This document shows positions 34,542 to 43,450 of a DNA stretch of 64,000 bases, piece after piece. The notes under the pieces were generated by a model. That model searched no databases and was not told the origin of the DNA. It saw only the letters and a program-made list of their open reading frames with translations. Made by a program: the position numbers and the translations under genes. The stretch is from Micromonospora sp. WMMD1102 (GTDB lineage: Bacteria > Actinomycetota > Actinomycetes > Mycobacteriales > Micromonosporaceae), in the NCBI RefSeq assembly GCF_029626265.1, contig NZ_JARUBN010000001.1:6141001-6205000 (forward strand), written 5' to 3'. Position 1 is the stretch's first letter. Every line of letters begins with the position of its first letter.

Positions 34542-36473
34542 ATGAGAACGAGACGCACCATCGCCGCGGCTGCCGCCACGGCGGTGCTCACCGTGCTGTC
34601 GCTGTCGCTGGCATCGGCCGGCCAGGCCGCGCCGGCGCGTTACCCCCACCTCAACCCCGGTGGCCAGCCACGACTGGCCGAGAAGGTGCCGGTCAACGTC
34701 GTGTTCCTCGGCTACGAGCCGAACCAGGTGCCCCGGGCGGACTACCAGACGGAGCTGCCGCGCGACTACGAGCCGGTGGTCCGGTCCCGGCTTCTCTACG
34801 ACGTCCGGGAGAAGCTGGGCCTGCACTACACGTACGACTACCGGATCAGCTACGCCGACCGGCGGTACGAGGACCGGTTCTTCGGCGAACTCAAGCGGCT
34901 GGCCAGGCCGGCACCGCTGACCGCGCTCCAGACGGAGTACAACGCGCAGCGGCGCAACGTCCTGGACATCACCTCGAACCACCACATCGACGCGCCGAGC
35001 GTGGAACGCTGGCTGGCGAAGAACCCGCCGGCCGGAGTGGACACCCGGCGGAACACCGTCTTCTTCATCAACTGGTACGGCCGCTCCGACTTCCGGTTCC
35101 ACGTCTATACCAAGACCAACGAGCCGGACCCGGACACCGGCTACAACTTCGGCGTCGAGCGGGACAGTCGCAAGATCATTGCTTGGGGTGGCACCACCGC
35201 GAAGGACGAGGAGGACGGGCTCGGCTCCACCCACCGGATCTGGTTCCACGACCTCTCCGCCGGCCCGGAATCCTGGACCTCCAACTGGAACGTCGACAAC
35301 CCCGACCTCGACGGCAACGGCATCGAGGACTACCGGATGCCACCGACCTGGGAGTACGTCGCCGGTAGCTACCGGCCGGCCGGCGCGCTCGCCGGTGACC
35401 TCGGCCGGATCACCAGGTACGTCGCGCTGAACCTGCTCTTCACCACCTCGCCGCTCTATCCGGCCGAGCTGCCCACCGCCGAGCCGCCGCGCTCGATCAA
35501 CCTGGACAGCAACGTGTACGAGGGCTGGCCGGGCGTGGACGCCTCCAAGCGGTACGTCAAGCCCGGCCTGCTCCTGGCCGAGCTGCGCGAACTGCGCTGG
35601 CGCAACAGGCTCGACTACGACAGCCAGGACCTGCCGTTCACCGGTGACGCGCGGCGCTGCTACACGCTCGCGATGGAGGACGTCTCCTGCTATCCGGAGA
35701 CCGGCTACCCCGGCTTCGCCAACTTCTATCTGCAGAACCAGAAGGAGGTGGCGCGTACCCAGGACGACCAGGGCCGGGTCGACTACGAGCTGCCGATGTT
35801 CAGCTACGCGGTGCCGGCGGGCACCGACGTGCCAGCCCTCGGCTTCGCCGACGACAACTACGTCGACGGCACCCAGACGTACGTCTTCGCGTTCGTCTCG
35901 CCGGAGGTCGTCGAGGCCGGCTACGGCCTGACCACCACGCTGATCCACGAGGTCGGGCACCACATCGGGATGAGCCACCCGCACGACGGCTACGACAGCA
36001 CGACCGGACTGGACTACGGGCCGGAAGACGGGTTCTACTTCGTCGGCGCCGGTGACCAGACCAACTCGATGATGAGCTACATCGACCTGAACTGGGACTT
36101 CAGCCAGTTCGACCACGACAACAGCGACCGGTTCCTGACCGCCGCCTACAACGAGGCGGCGAACCGGCTGGCCGCGGAGGTACTCGGCTCGCCCCGTTCG
36201 CACCGGGCCCGGGACGAGTTGGCGGCGGCGGACCGGCTGCTCGGCCGGGCGAAGGCGGCACTCGCCGCCCACCAGTACCCGGCCGCGCACGCCTACGCCG
36301 ACCAGGCGTACGCCGAGGTGGTCAGGGGCGCCCGGCAGGCCGGCGTGCCGACCGACCGGGTAGCCGCCGAGATGTCGGCCCAGGCGCGAGCCGCCCGGAC
36401 CGCCGTCGAGGCGGACCAGCCGCACGAGTTCATCGACAGTCTCGACCCCGACGGGCCGCGCAGCCAGCCCTGA
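34542..36473 (+). CDS. Secreted metzincin-type zinc metalloprotease
   Basis: 643 residues. A signal peptide (1-30, cleavage near GQAA) leads to a mature extracellular protein of no well-known family. The zinc site is clear: H469-E470-x-x-H473-x-x-G476-x-x-H479, in LIHEVGHHIGMSHPHD, with a Met-turn-like NSMMSY at about 508-513, which together define the metzincin clan. A helical C-terminal region (from about 545) may be a binding domain. ATG 34542 follows GGAAGG. The 186-bp leader (34356-34541) shows no recognised RNA motif. Ends at a strong hairpin terminator. Target proteins unknown. Confidence 0.8.
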   Translation: MRTRRTIAAAAATAVLTVLSLSLASAGQAAPARYPHLNPGGQPRLAEKVPVNVVFLGYEPNQVPRADYQTELPRDYEPVVRSRLLYDVREKLGLHYTYDYRISYADRRYEDRFFGELKRLARPAPLTALQTEYNAQRRNVLDITSNHHIDAPSVERWLAKNPPAGVDTRRNTVFFINWYGRSDFRFHVYTKTNEPDPDTGYNFGVERDSRKIIAWGGTTAKDEEDGLGSTHRIWFHDLSAGPESWTSNWNVDNPDLDGNGIEDYRMPPTWEYVAGSYRPAGALAGDLGRITRYVALNLLFTTSPLYPAELPTAEPPRSINLDSNVYEGWPGVDASKRYVKPGLLLAELRELRWRNRLDYDSQDLPFTGDARRCYTLAMEDVSCYPETGYPGFANFYLQNQKEVARTQDDQGRVDYELPMFSYAVPAGTDVPALGFADDNYVDGTQTYVFAFVSPEVVEAGYGLTTTLIHEVGHHIGMSHPHDGYDSTTGLDYGPEDGFYFVGAGDQTNSMMSYIDLNWDFSQFDHDNSDRFLTAAYNEAANRLAAEVLGSPRSHRARDELAAADRLLGRAKAALAAHQYPAAHAYADQAYAEVVRGARQAGVPTDRVAAEMSAQARAARTAVEADQPHEFIDSLDPDGPRSQP

Positions 36474-36480
36474 CCGTGCC

Positions 36481-36526
36481 AGGAAGGGCTCCCGCACGTC
36501 GTTCCGTACGTGCGGGAGCCCTTCCT
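36481..36526 (+). terminator. 19-bp perfect hairpin after the metzincin gene
   Basis: Arms of 19 bp beginning AGGAAGGGCTCCCGCACGT around an 8-nt loop, 7 nt past the protease stop. Its symmetry would let it act on either strand; only plus-strand genes flank it. Confidence 0.9.
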
Positions 36527-36603
36527 CGCGGGCGCGGCGCGGGCCCGATGCGATGTGGTGTGGTGTGGTGACCAGGGAGTTCGGGTGTTCGGAGGTCGGT
36601 GGA

Positions 36604-37299
36604 GTGGTTGGTCCGGCAGTGCCCCCGGTGGTGCTCATCCCCAGTCCCCTGCTTGGTCCGTCGGTGTGGGCGCCGGTCGCCTCGGTGCTGCGCTCCCGCT
36701 TCGGGGTCACCGCGACCGTGCCCGCACCGCCCAGCCCGGCGGCCTCGGCACCCGCGACGGTCCTGGCGGCGATCGAGAACGGTCTGCCGGACTCGGACGA
36801 TCTGGTGCTCGTGCCACACAGCAACGCCGGCCTGTACGTCCCGGCGCTCGTCGCGGCCCGCCCGGTGCGCGGCGCCGTCTTCGTGGACGCGCTGTTGCCA
36901 CCGGCGAGCGGCAGCGTGCCGGTGGCGCCAACCCGACTGGCCGAGATGCTCCGGGACAGGATCGATCCGGCGGACGGCCGTCTGCCGCCGTGGACCCGCT
37001 GGTGGCCCGAGGAGTCGGTGGCGGAGCTGTTTCCCGATGCCGGATCCCGGGCCCGGGTCGAGGCGGAGCAGTCCCGGGTGCCCTTCGACTACCTCACCGC
37101 CCGGGTGGAGCTGCCCGAGGGCTGGGACGCCGTCTCGGCGGGATACCTCGGTTTCGGTGACACCTACGCCGACGAGCAGGCGGACGCCCGGACCCGTGGC
37201 TGGCCGGTACGCACCATCCCTGGGAAACACCTGCACATGCTGCACGACCCGGCCGGTGTCGCGACGGAGATCATGACCCTGGCGGCGGCGTTGAAGTGA
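36604..37299 (+). CDS. Alpha/beta hydrolase
   Basis: About 231 residues from GTG 36604, chosen because GGAGG ends 8 nt before it; upstream lies a GTGGT microsatellite. The nucleophile elbow is LVPHSNAGLYVP (Ser73, with H in place of the usual first Gly), and the likely acid and His are in FGDTYADE and GKHLHMLHDPAGV. Family members are esterases or thioesterases of unknown substrate. It sits between the protease terminator and the PARG gene on the same strand, 64 nt before the latter. Confidence 0.8.
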   Translation: MVGPAVPPVVLIPSPLLGPSVWAPVASVLRSRFGVTATVPAPPSPAASAPATVLAAIENGLPDSDDLVLVPHSNAGLYVPALVAARPVRGAVFVDALLPPASGSVPVAPTRLAEMLRDRIDPADGRLPPWTRWWPEESVAELFPDAGSRARVEAEQSRVPFDYLTARVELPEGWDAVSAGYLGFGDTYADEQADARTRGWPVRTIPGKHLHMLHDPAGVATEIMTLAAALK

Positions 37300-37363
37300 G
37301 CTCCAGCCGGGACCCGCTGGAAACCCGGTCGAGCCGGCGCGGCGGATCGCGCAGGATGGCGGG

Positions 37364-38185
37364 GTGAGCAGGCGGCTGAGGGCGATCGCCCAGGAGACGG
37401 TGGCGGCGGCGGAGCGGGGCTCCTACCGGACCGAGCAGGGTGCCGAGGTGGCCATCGGCGACGAGGTGGCCAGGGCGGTGGCCGGGACCCGGCTGCACCT
37501 GCCCGACGAAGCCCTGCCGGCACCGCAGCCGCTGGCCGGGCCACCCACCGTCGAGGTGACCGACGAATCCAGCCTGGCGGCGTGCCGCCGGCTCGACGGC
37601 GACCTGGCCTGTCTGGTCTTCGCCTCGGCCCGCAACCCGGGCGGCGGCTTCCTCAACGGCGCGCAGGCCCAGGAGGAGAGCATCGCCCGCGCCTCGGCGC
37701 TCTATCCGTGTCTCCGGGCCGCCTGGGACTTCTACCTCGCGCACCGGGCCGACCCGTACCTCGGCTACAGCGACCGGGTCGTGCACTCGCCGGCCGTACC
37801 CGTGTTCCGGGACGACCGGGGCACTCTGCTGCCGGCGCCGTACCCGGTCTCGTTCCTCACCTCGGCGGCGCCGAACCTCGCCGCGATGCGCCGCAACCAG
37901 CCCGACCGGCTGGGTGACGTCCCGGCCGTCCTGCGTCGGCGGGCCGCCCGGGTGCTGGCGGTCGCCGCCGGGTACGGGCACCGCCAGCTCGTCCTCGGCG
38001 CCTGGGGCTGCGGTGTCTTCGGCAACGACCCGGCGACGGTGGCGACCGCCTTCGACGAGGCGCTCCGGGCGAGCCCGTGGTTCGAGCGGGTGGTCTTCGC
38101 CGTGTACGACCGGGAACGTGGCACCCCGACCCTGGCGGCGTTCCAGCAGGTCTTCGGTTCGACCGAGGTCGACGGGTCCACATAG
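37364..38185 (+). CDS. Bacterial-type poly(ADP-ribose) glycohydrolase (TIGR02452)
   Basis: 273 residues, start GTG 37364. The PARG signature GGG-x7-QEE is complete (G93-G95, Q103-E104-E105 in NPGGGFLNGAQAQEES), within a macro-domain fold (LACLVFASARNPGGG, LVLGAWGCGVFGNDP). Bacterial PARGs remove ADP-ribose chains from proteins and act in ADP-ribosylation signalling, DNA repair or toxin reversal. No ADP-ribosyltransferase is seen in the window. It lies 270 bp before the large NACHT-type gene on the same strand. Confidence 0.93.
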   Translation: MSRRLRAIAQETVAAAERGSYRTEQGAEVAIGDEVARAVAGTRLHLPDEALPAPQPLAGPPTVEVTDESSLAACRRLDGDLACLVFASARNPGGGFLNGAQAQEESIARASALYPCLRAAWDFYLAHRADPYLGYSDRVVHSPAVPVFRDDRGTLLPAPYPVSFLTSAAPNLAAMRRNQPDRLGDVPAVLRRRAARVLAVAAGYGHRQLVLGAWGCGVFGNDPATVATAFDEALRASPWFERVVFAVYDRERGTPTLAAFQQVFGSTEVDGST

Positions 38186-38455
38186 CATCTCGTCGTGGCG
38201 GAGGCGTCAGGCCAATCTGTATGGCTCAAGTTCTTCGAGTACGACCACCCGTCCGGCCCGGCATCCAGTCCCTGCTGCTCGGCGACGTGACCTGCTCGCA
38301 TCCCCGATGTCGGCTGCTTCGCCTGGGCCCGTCGGACTTCCGACAGCGCACGCGACTGGAATCACAGCCGTACGTCGGTTCATCCCGCTCGTCGATTCGT
38401 GTAGTCATTCAACTACGTCTCGACAAGGTTGATCGGCGCACATCTGTGAGGTGCT

Positions 38456-41400
38456 GTGGTGGATGTTGCACAGGCGCTCCTCAAGGTACTGCCACTCGCG
38501 CTCCCTATCCTGGGAATTCTGGTCAGCGTCATGTCGATGCTGATCAGCCGTGCCGGCCACGCCAGCCAGTGGCCGGGGCAATCTCAGCGCCTTACCGGCT
38601 ACGCCCAATCGACAATTGGCCTGCTTATGGCTGCTTTGTCTCTTCTGCCCTGGATCGTCGTCGGCGGCGTTCCATGGCGGGGCGGCGACCTGCACGACGT
38701 CCTGCTGGCCGCCAGCTTTCTGATTGGCACCGGCATCTGTGTGAACGGGGTTCGTCGGGTGCGGGGGGCCCCGATCGACCGGGATGCCGAGCCGCTTCGC
38801 GCACTCGCCGCCGAGATGGTCGGAGTGCTGGGCGAGGCCGAACCGCGAACCGACCCGTACGGTTCAGTGCGGGTGGATCTGTTTCCGGCCGGGGTCAACC
38901 GGTGGTTTCGCGCCCCGTCGTTGGTAACCCGCCTGCGTGAGTTGAGTGAGCCGCTGACGGTGCTGGTTGCGCCGCCCGGATCGGGCAAGTCCACTGCGTT
39001 GCGCGCGCTGGCCCGCACACTCTGCCGCGACGCCAGTCAGAAACGATCACCCCGGCTGATGGCGGTCTACGTCGACCTGGGAGCGATGCCGACCTCGCCC
39101 GTCGTGCCCACCGTCGACCAGTTGCGTTCTTTCGTACTCTACAGGGTGATCGGGACCGATCCGGCGATGCGGTCCAAGCTCGAGGCTGCCCTGAGGGGCG
39201 ATGCGGACCGGGCGAGGTGGCTCTTCCTGTTCGACTCACTGGACGAGTTGGCGGTGGCCTGGCCCGCCGAGCAGGTCACAGCGCTGACACGCGAGTTCCT
39301 GACCGTCCTACGCCGGTTTCTCCGTCCGGGAGATCTCCGCTTTCAGGCCATCGTCGCCGCCCGGGACTCGATCATCCTGCCGCCCGGAATCGCGACTGTC
39401 GGGATCGCTCCGATGACTCGCGATGCACAGCGTCGACTCATGCATGCCGCAGGCCTTCAATCCGCCGACCAGATGCGCGCCCTCGACCGGATGCGGCAGA
39501 ACGCCGGAGAGCTGTCCGGGCGGCCGTTGGCCTTCCGGCTCTGGTGCGAAGTGGTCCGCGACCTCGGTGCCCGTTCTGCGCCACGGGCGCCGGACAGCCT
39601 GTACAGCTTCCTCTCCGCCACTGTCGACGCTCGACTTGGCGGAGCGTCCGCCGACGTCCCTGTGAAAGGCGTGCTGCGGGCCTTGGCCGAGGACATCGCG
39701 GGATGCATGGCCTCCGAGGCGGATCTGGGATCTGCCCCGTCCCGGCAACGGCTGACTTTCATCCTCGCACGGCGGACAGGGCGCGCGTCACACGAAATCC
39801 AGGCAGGACTCCATCTTCTGACGGAGTGTGGGCTGGTTGTCGCACACCGACCACAGACATTCACCTTCGCCCATCGCAGCTTTCAGGACTTCTTCGCGTC
39901 GAACTGGCTAAGGCGCAACGTCGAAGCGGTTGACCTCAGATCCGTCCTGACGGATCTACGGTGGCGCGACGCGGCGATCATGTCGATGTGGGCAGGCTCG
40001 GACAGCTTCCGGCGCATCGTGCTGGCAAAGGCCGCCGACCTCGTCGGCGACCTGGCCGAGCCGCTGATCTCCGATCTCGCTACCTGCCTCGACGCCGCGC
40101 CCCATGAACCGCTGCCCGTCCTACTTGACGCCACGGGTTCGGTCCCCGTGCCCGAATCCCTGACGGGACACATTCTCACCCTCATCTCGGCGATACCTGC
40201 CGGCCGCGCGACACTGATCCCGAAACCGGTCCGCATCGTGGCGGATCGTTTCGTAGTCACCGCGTTCGCGCACGGAGACAGAACCGACCAACGGTCTGCG
40301 CTGACCCTGCTTAGGCTGACGTCGCCGAGGGTGGCGAATTGGGCTGCGGAGCGTGCCGTGCGCGGCGGCGGGTGGCTGCTCGAAACCGCCGCGATCGCCA
40401 TGTCCGAGACACAGCATCCGATATTTAATCTGTCGATCTGGTCGAGGTTTCGACTCGTCGGCGGTCTGCTGGAACGGCCTACCGTCGCGGAAAAGGTGAT
40501 CCACAGCGGACCGATCGAGCCAGCATCCGACACCCTGCCCCTGCTCGTACGACACCTACGTTTCGGAGTGCGCGCCGGTGCTGTAATCATGCTCGCCGCA
40601 TGGCTTTGGCTGACACTGCGCTCCCTCGGCGATGACTCGGCCATGACCGTCGCGACGCTGGTCCTGGCGATCCCTTGGTTCGGCCTGGTCCTTTGGACGT
40701 ATGCAAGGGGAGAACGGCGGGCTGGCCTCCCAGAGGCAATCCTGCTCTTAGTCGGTTCAGCAGGAGGCGCCCTGTTGACCTTTATCGCCATCCTGGCGCT
40801 CTTCCTGGAGCTGATTCGGTTGATCGGCGGCTCAGGTGCGGGTATCAACGTAGGAGCACTTGTATTCGCGTACGGGATCACCTGGCCTAGCTGTTTCATC
40901 GCGCTACTCCTCCTCGGAACGTCGCCATCTCTGCTGAGCTTGGCCCTCCCACAGCTACACGTCGTCGCCGTCCTGACTACCCGAGCCAAGAGGGTCCCGC
41001 CCGGTTGGTGGCAGAAGGCGTTCTCCAGGGTGCTCGTCGTCGGTGGACTATTCGGAACAGTGATTTACGTCGTTTTCGGCCCGCTTCCCTTCGTAGCCGT
41101 TGCTAACCAAAGCGAGGTCAGGGGGTCTCTTCTAGCCTCCCTGGCTGTAGTGTCGAGTATCGTCGCAACCGCACGACTGTGGACGCGGCATTCTCGCGTC
41201 CGGCGCGATCTGCAGCGCAGCATCGCCGACGAATCCCTATGCAACGATGTCTTTCTTGGGCACCTGAAGACGACCCGTGGCGACGATCGGGCAGTACGCC
41301 TGCTGCTGGAGACGCTGCAGCAGGCACCACCGGAAGCCCTCCGCGTGGTCCGAGACGTCCTCGTGGACCTCACTCGCGCGTTGGCCCACGTCGACCGGAT

Positions 41401-41656
41401 GGTCCCCGGGGGTACCAGGACGCGCATCCCGCGTGGTGTGTGGGATGTTGGCCCACGTTATGCCCATTCCGAGTTCCGTCGATGGCTGGAGGCTTTCGAT
41501 GCCGCTCACCCAGGACGGCTAAACTGGCTCGCCACCAACCACGCCGACGCCGTCGCCCGGCTGGCCGCCAGAACTGAACCAGTGACGGCTCCTTACCCGC
41601 ACCCGTACGTCGTACATCGCTCGCCGACCGAAGCCTCCCCAACCACCGCAGGGTGA
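38456..41656 (+). CDS. Membrane-embedded NACHT-type (STAND) NTPase
   Basis: 1066 residues, GTG start at 38456. Three N-terminal helices (about 8-30, 52-72, 80-98) precede a NACHT/STAND core: Walker A APPGSGKST with K178, Walker B WLFLFDSLDEL (255-265), sensor IVAARDS near 303, and the typical winged-helix end FAHRSFQDFF (471-480). After a region without repeats or a known sensor come seven or more helices (about 706-722, 730-749, 760-789, 796-820, 858-880, 891-907) and a soluble tail. GC and codon use are visibly lower than neighbours, and codon 765 is TTA (40748-40750). STAND NTPases are signal-activated switches, many in antiphage defence. The 270 bp upstream (38186-38455) hold no gene. Confidence 0.85.
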   Translation: MVDVAQALLKVLPLALPILGILVSVMSMLISRAGHASQWPGQSQRLTGYAQSTIGLLMAALSLLPWIVVGGVPWRGGDLHDVLLAASFLIGTGICVNGVRRVRGAPIDRDAEPLRALAAEMVGVLGEAEPRTDPYGSVRVDLFPAGVNRWFRAPSLVTRLRELSEPLTVLVAPPGSGKSTALRALARTLCRDASQKRSPRLMAVYVDLGAMPTSPVVPTVDQLRSFVLYRVIGTDPAMRSKLEAALRGDADRARWLFLFDSLDELAVAWPAEQVTALTREFLTVLRRFLRPGDLRFQAIVAARDSIILPPGIATVGIAPMTRDAQRRLMHAAGLQSADQMRALDRMRQNAGELSGRPLAFRLWCEVVRDLGARSAPRAPDSLYSFLSATVDARLGGASADVPVKGVLRALAEDIAGCMASEADLGSAPSRQRLTFILARRTGRASHEIQAGLHLLTECGLVVAHRPQTFTFAHRSFQDFFASNWLRRNVEAVDLRSVLTDLRWRDAAIMSMWAGSDSFRRIVLAKAADLVGDLAEPLISDLATCLDAAPHEPLPVLLDATGSVPVPESLTGHILTLISAIPAGRATLIPKPVRIVADRFVVTAFAHGDRTDQRSALTLLRLTSPRVANWAAERAVRGGGWLLETAAIAMSETQHPIFNLSIWSRFRLVGGLLERPTVAEKVIHSGPIEPASDTLPLLVRHLRFGVRAGAVIMLAAWLWLTLRSLGDDSAMTVATLVLAIPWFGLVLWTYARGERRAGLPEAILLLVGSAGGALLTFIAILALFLELIRLIGGSGAGINVGALVFAYGITWPSCFIALLLLGTSPSLLSLALPQLHVVAVLTTRAKRVPPGWWQKAFSRVLVVGGLFGTVIYVVFGPLPFVAVANQSEVRGSLLASLAVVSSIVATARLWTRHSRVRRDLQRSIADESLCNDVFLGHLKTTRGDDRAVRLLLETLQQAPPEALRVVRDVLVDLTRALAHVDRMVPGGTRTRIPRGVWDVGPRYAHSEFRRWLEAFDAAHPGRLNWLATNHADAVARLAARTEPVTAPYPHPYVVHRSPTEASPTTAG

Positions 41657-41698
41657 TTCGGGCGAGGCACAGCGGTCCGGCCGGCTGCCTATCCGCGG

Positions 41699-42364
41699 TC
41701 AGTGGGCCCCGGCAGCGGTCAGGTCGCGGTTCTCCAGCACCCGCCGGGGATGGCCGCGTTCGGCGACGGCGAGCATCGCCACCCCGAGCTGCTCGGTGCT
41801 GGTGACGGAGCGCGGGAACGCCCGGCGCAGCACCGGGCCGAGCGGGGCGAGCAGCACGTAGCCTGCCCGGTAGAGCCGGGTCTTCGACCGGATGCCGTGC
41901 AGCGGCTGGATGATGCCGGGCCGGAAGGCGTACGCGTTCGGCAGCAGCCGGAACAGCTCGTTCTCGGTACGGCCCTTGACCCGGGCCCACATGGTGCGAC
42001 CCCGCTCGGTGCTGTCGGCGCCCTGCCCGGAGACGTAGACAAAGGTCAGCTCCGGGTTGACGTCCGCCAGCACCCGGGCGGCGGCCAGCGTCATGTCATG
42101 GGTGATCCGGGTGTAGTCGGCCTCGCTCATCCGGAACGAGGAGACCCCGAGGCAGAAGAAGCAGGCGTCCGCTCCGGCGAAATCACCGGCCGCTGCGGAG
42201 AAGTCGAGGAAGTCCGCCCAGACCAGCTCGCGCAGCTTCGGGTCCGGCCGGCCGCTCGGGGCGCGGACCACCGAGAGCACGCTCTCGACCCGGGGGTCCC
42301 GCAGACACTCACGCAGCACCCCCTGCCCCACCATGCCGGTCGCACCGAACAGGATCACCTTCAT
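41699..42364 (-). CDS. NAD(P)-binding epimerase-like (TIP30-type) protein
   Basis: 221 residues. N-terminal Rossmann motif VILFGATGMVGQG, then an atypical SDR pattern (ACFFCLGVSS, FVYVSGQGAD, AYAFRPGIIQP). It resembles the small NAD-dependent epimerase/dehydratase or HTATIP2-like proteins. Last gene of the pot operon transcript, 37 nt after the aldo/keto reductase. It is convergent with the NACHT gene, 42 bp apart. Function unknown. Confidence 0.8.
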   Translation of the reverse strand: MKVILFGATGMVGQGVLRECLRDPRVESVLSVVRAPSGRPDPKLRELVWADFLDFSAAAGDFAGADACFFCLGVSSFRMSEADYTRITHDMTLAAARVLADVNPELTFVYVSGQGADSTERGRTMWARVKGRTENELFRLLPNAYAFRPGIIQPLHGIRSKTRLYRAGYVLLAPLGPVLRRAFPRSVTSTEQLGVAMLAVAERGHPRRVLENRDLTAAGAH

Positions 42365-42401
42365 GCCGCGCCTCTCTCGGGCCGTCCGGGATACCGCCGG
42401 G

Positions 42402-43439
42402 TCAGCCGGCGGCGGGGGCCGGGGCGGCCCAGTCAGCCTTGACCGCCATCATCTGGGCGGTCTTGGTCGGGTCGGTCTCGACCAGGTCGCCGAGCGTCTC
42501 GTCGATCCGGCGCATCAGCCCGTCGTCGAGGCGTACCCCGGCCGCCGCCGCGTTCTCGGTGACCTGCTCCGGCCGGGACGCCCCGATCAGCGCGGTGCTG
42601 ACGGCGGGCCGCCGCAGCGTCCAGGCGATGGCGAGCTGGGCCATCGAGAGGCCGGCCTCGTCGGCGATCGGGCGCAACTGCTGGACCTGGTCGAGCAGCC
42701 GGTCACCGAGGACCCGCCGGATGAAGGTCGGCGCCCGGCCACCACTTGCCGCCCGGGAGCCCTCCGGCGGCTCCTGACCGGGCCGGTACTTGCCGGTCAG
42801 CACCCCCTGGGCGAGCGGCTGGAAGGCGATCTGCCCGATCCCCTCCCGCTCGCACAGCGGCACCACCTCGGGCTCGACCACCCGCCAGAGCATGTTGTAC
42901 TGCGGCTGGTTGGCGACGATCCGGTGGCGCAGCCCGAGCTGGCCGGCGACGTCCAGGGCGGCCCGGATCTGCGCCGCAGTCCACTCCGAGACGCCGAGGT
43001 AGAGCACCTTGCCCTGCCGGACCAGGTCGTCGAAGGCGAGCAGCGTCTCGGCCAGCGGGGTCCGCTCGTCGAAGCGGTGCGCCTGGTAGAGATCGACGTA
43101 GTCGGTGCCGAGCCGGCGCAGCGACGCGTGGCAGGACTCGACGACGTGCTTGCGGGACAGGCCCCGGTCGTTGGGACCGTCGCCGACCGGCAGGCAGACC
43201 TTCGTGGCGATCTCCACCGACTCGCGGCGTACTCCGCGCAGCGCCTCGCCGAGCAGTTCCTCGGCGGCTCCCCGGGCGTAGACGTCGGCGGTGTCGAAGG
43301 TGGTGATCCCGGCGTCCAGTGCGGCCCGTACGCAGCTCAGCGCCGCCTCTCTCGCCACCAGTTCCCCGTGGGTGAGCCAGTTCCCGTAGGTGATCTCGCT
43401 GACCAGCAGGCCACTGCGGCCGAGGTGACGGTGCTCCAT
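42402..43439 (-). CDS. Aldo/keto reductase
   Basis: 345 residues. Tetrad D49, Y54, K80 and H121 are in FDTADVYARG, IATKVCLP and YQAHRFDE. The protein belongs to the potassium-channel beta-subunit-like AKR6/AKR11 type by its WTAAQIRAAL and NQPQYNML segments. ATG 43439 follows the potC stop by 11 nt, so it belongs to the pot transcript; the frame open beyond that runs into potC. Reduction of aldehydes formed by polyamine breakdown would fit this setting (inference). Confidence 0.93.
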   Translation of the reverse strand: MEHRHLGRSGLLVSEITYGNWLTHGELVAREAALSCVRAALDAGITTFDTADVYARGAAEELLGEALRGVRRESVEIATKVCLPVGDGPNDRGLSRKHVVESCHASLRRLGTDYVDLYQAHRFDERTPLAETLLAFDDLVRQGKVLYLGVSEWTAAQIRAALDVAGQLGLRHRIVANQPQYNMLWRVVEPEVVPLCEREGIGQIAFQPLAQGVLTGKYRPGQEPPEGSRAASGGRAPTFIRRVLGDRLLDQVQQLRPIADEAGLSMAQLAIAWTLRRPAVSTALIGASRPEQVTENAAAAGVRLDDGLMRRIDETLGDLVETDPTKTAQMMAVKADWAAPAPAAG

Positions 43440-43450
43440 GGCGGCCCAGC

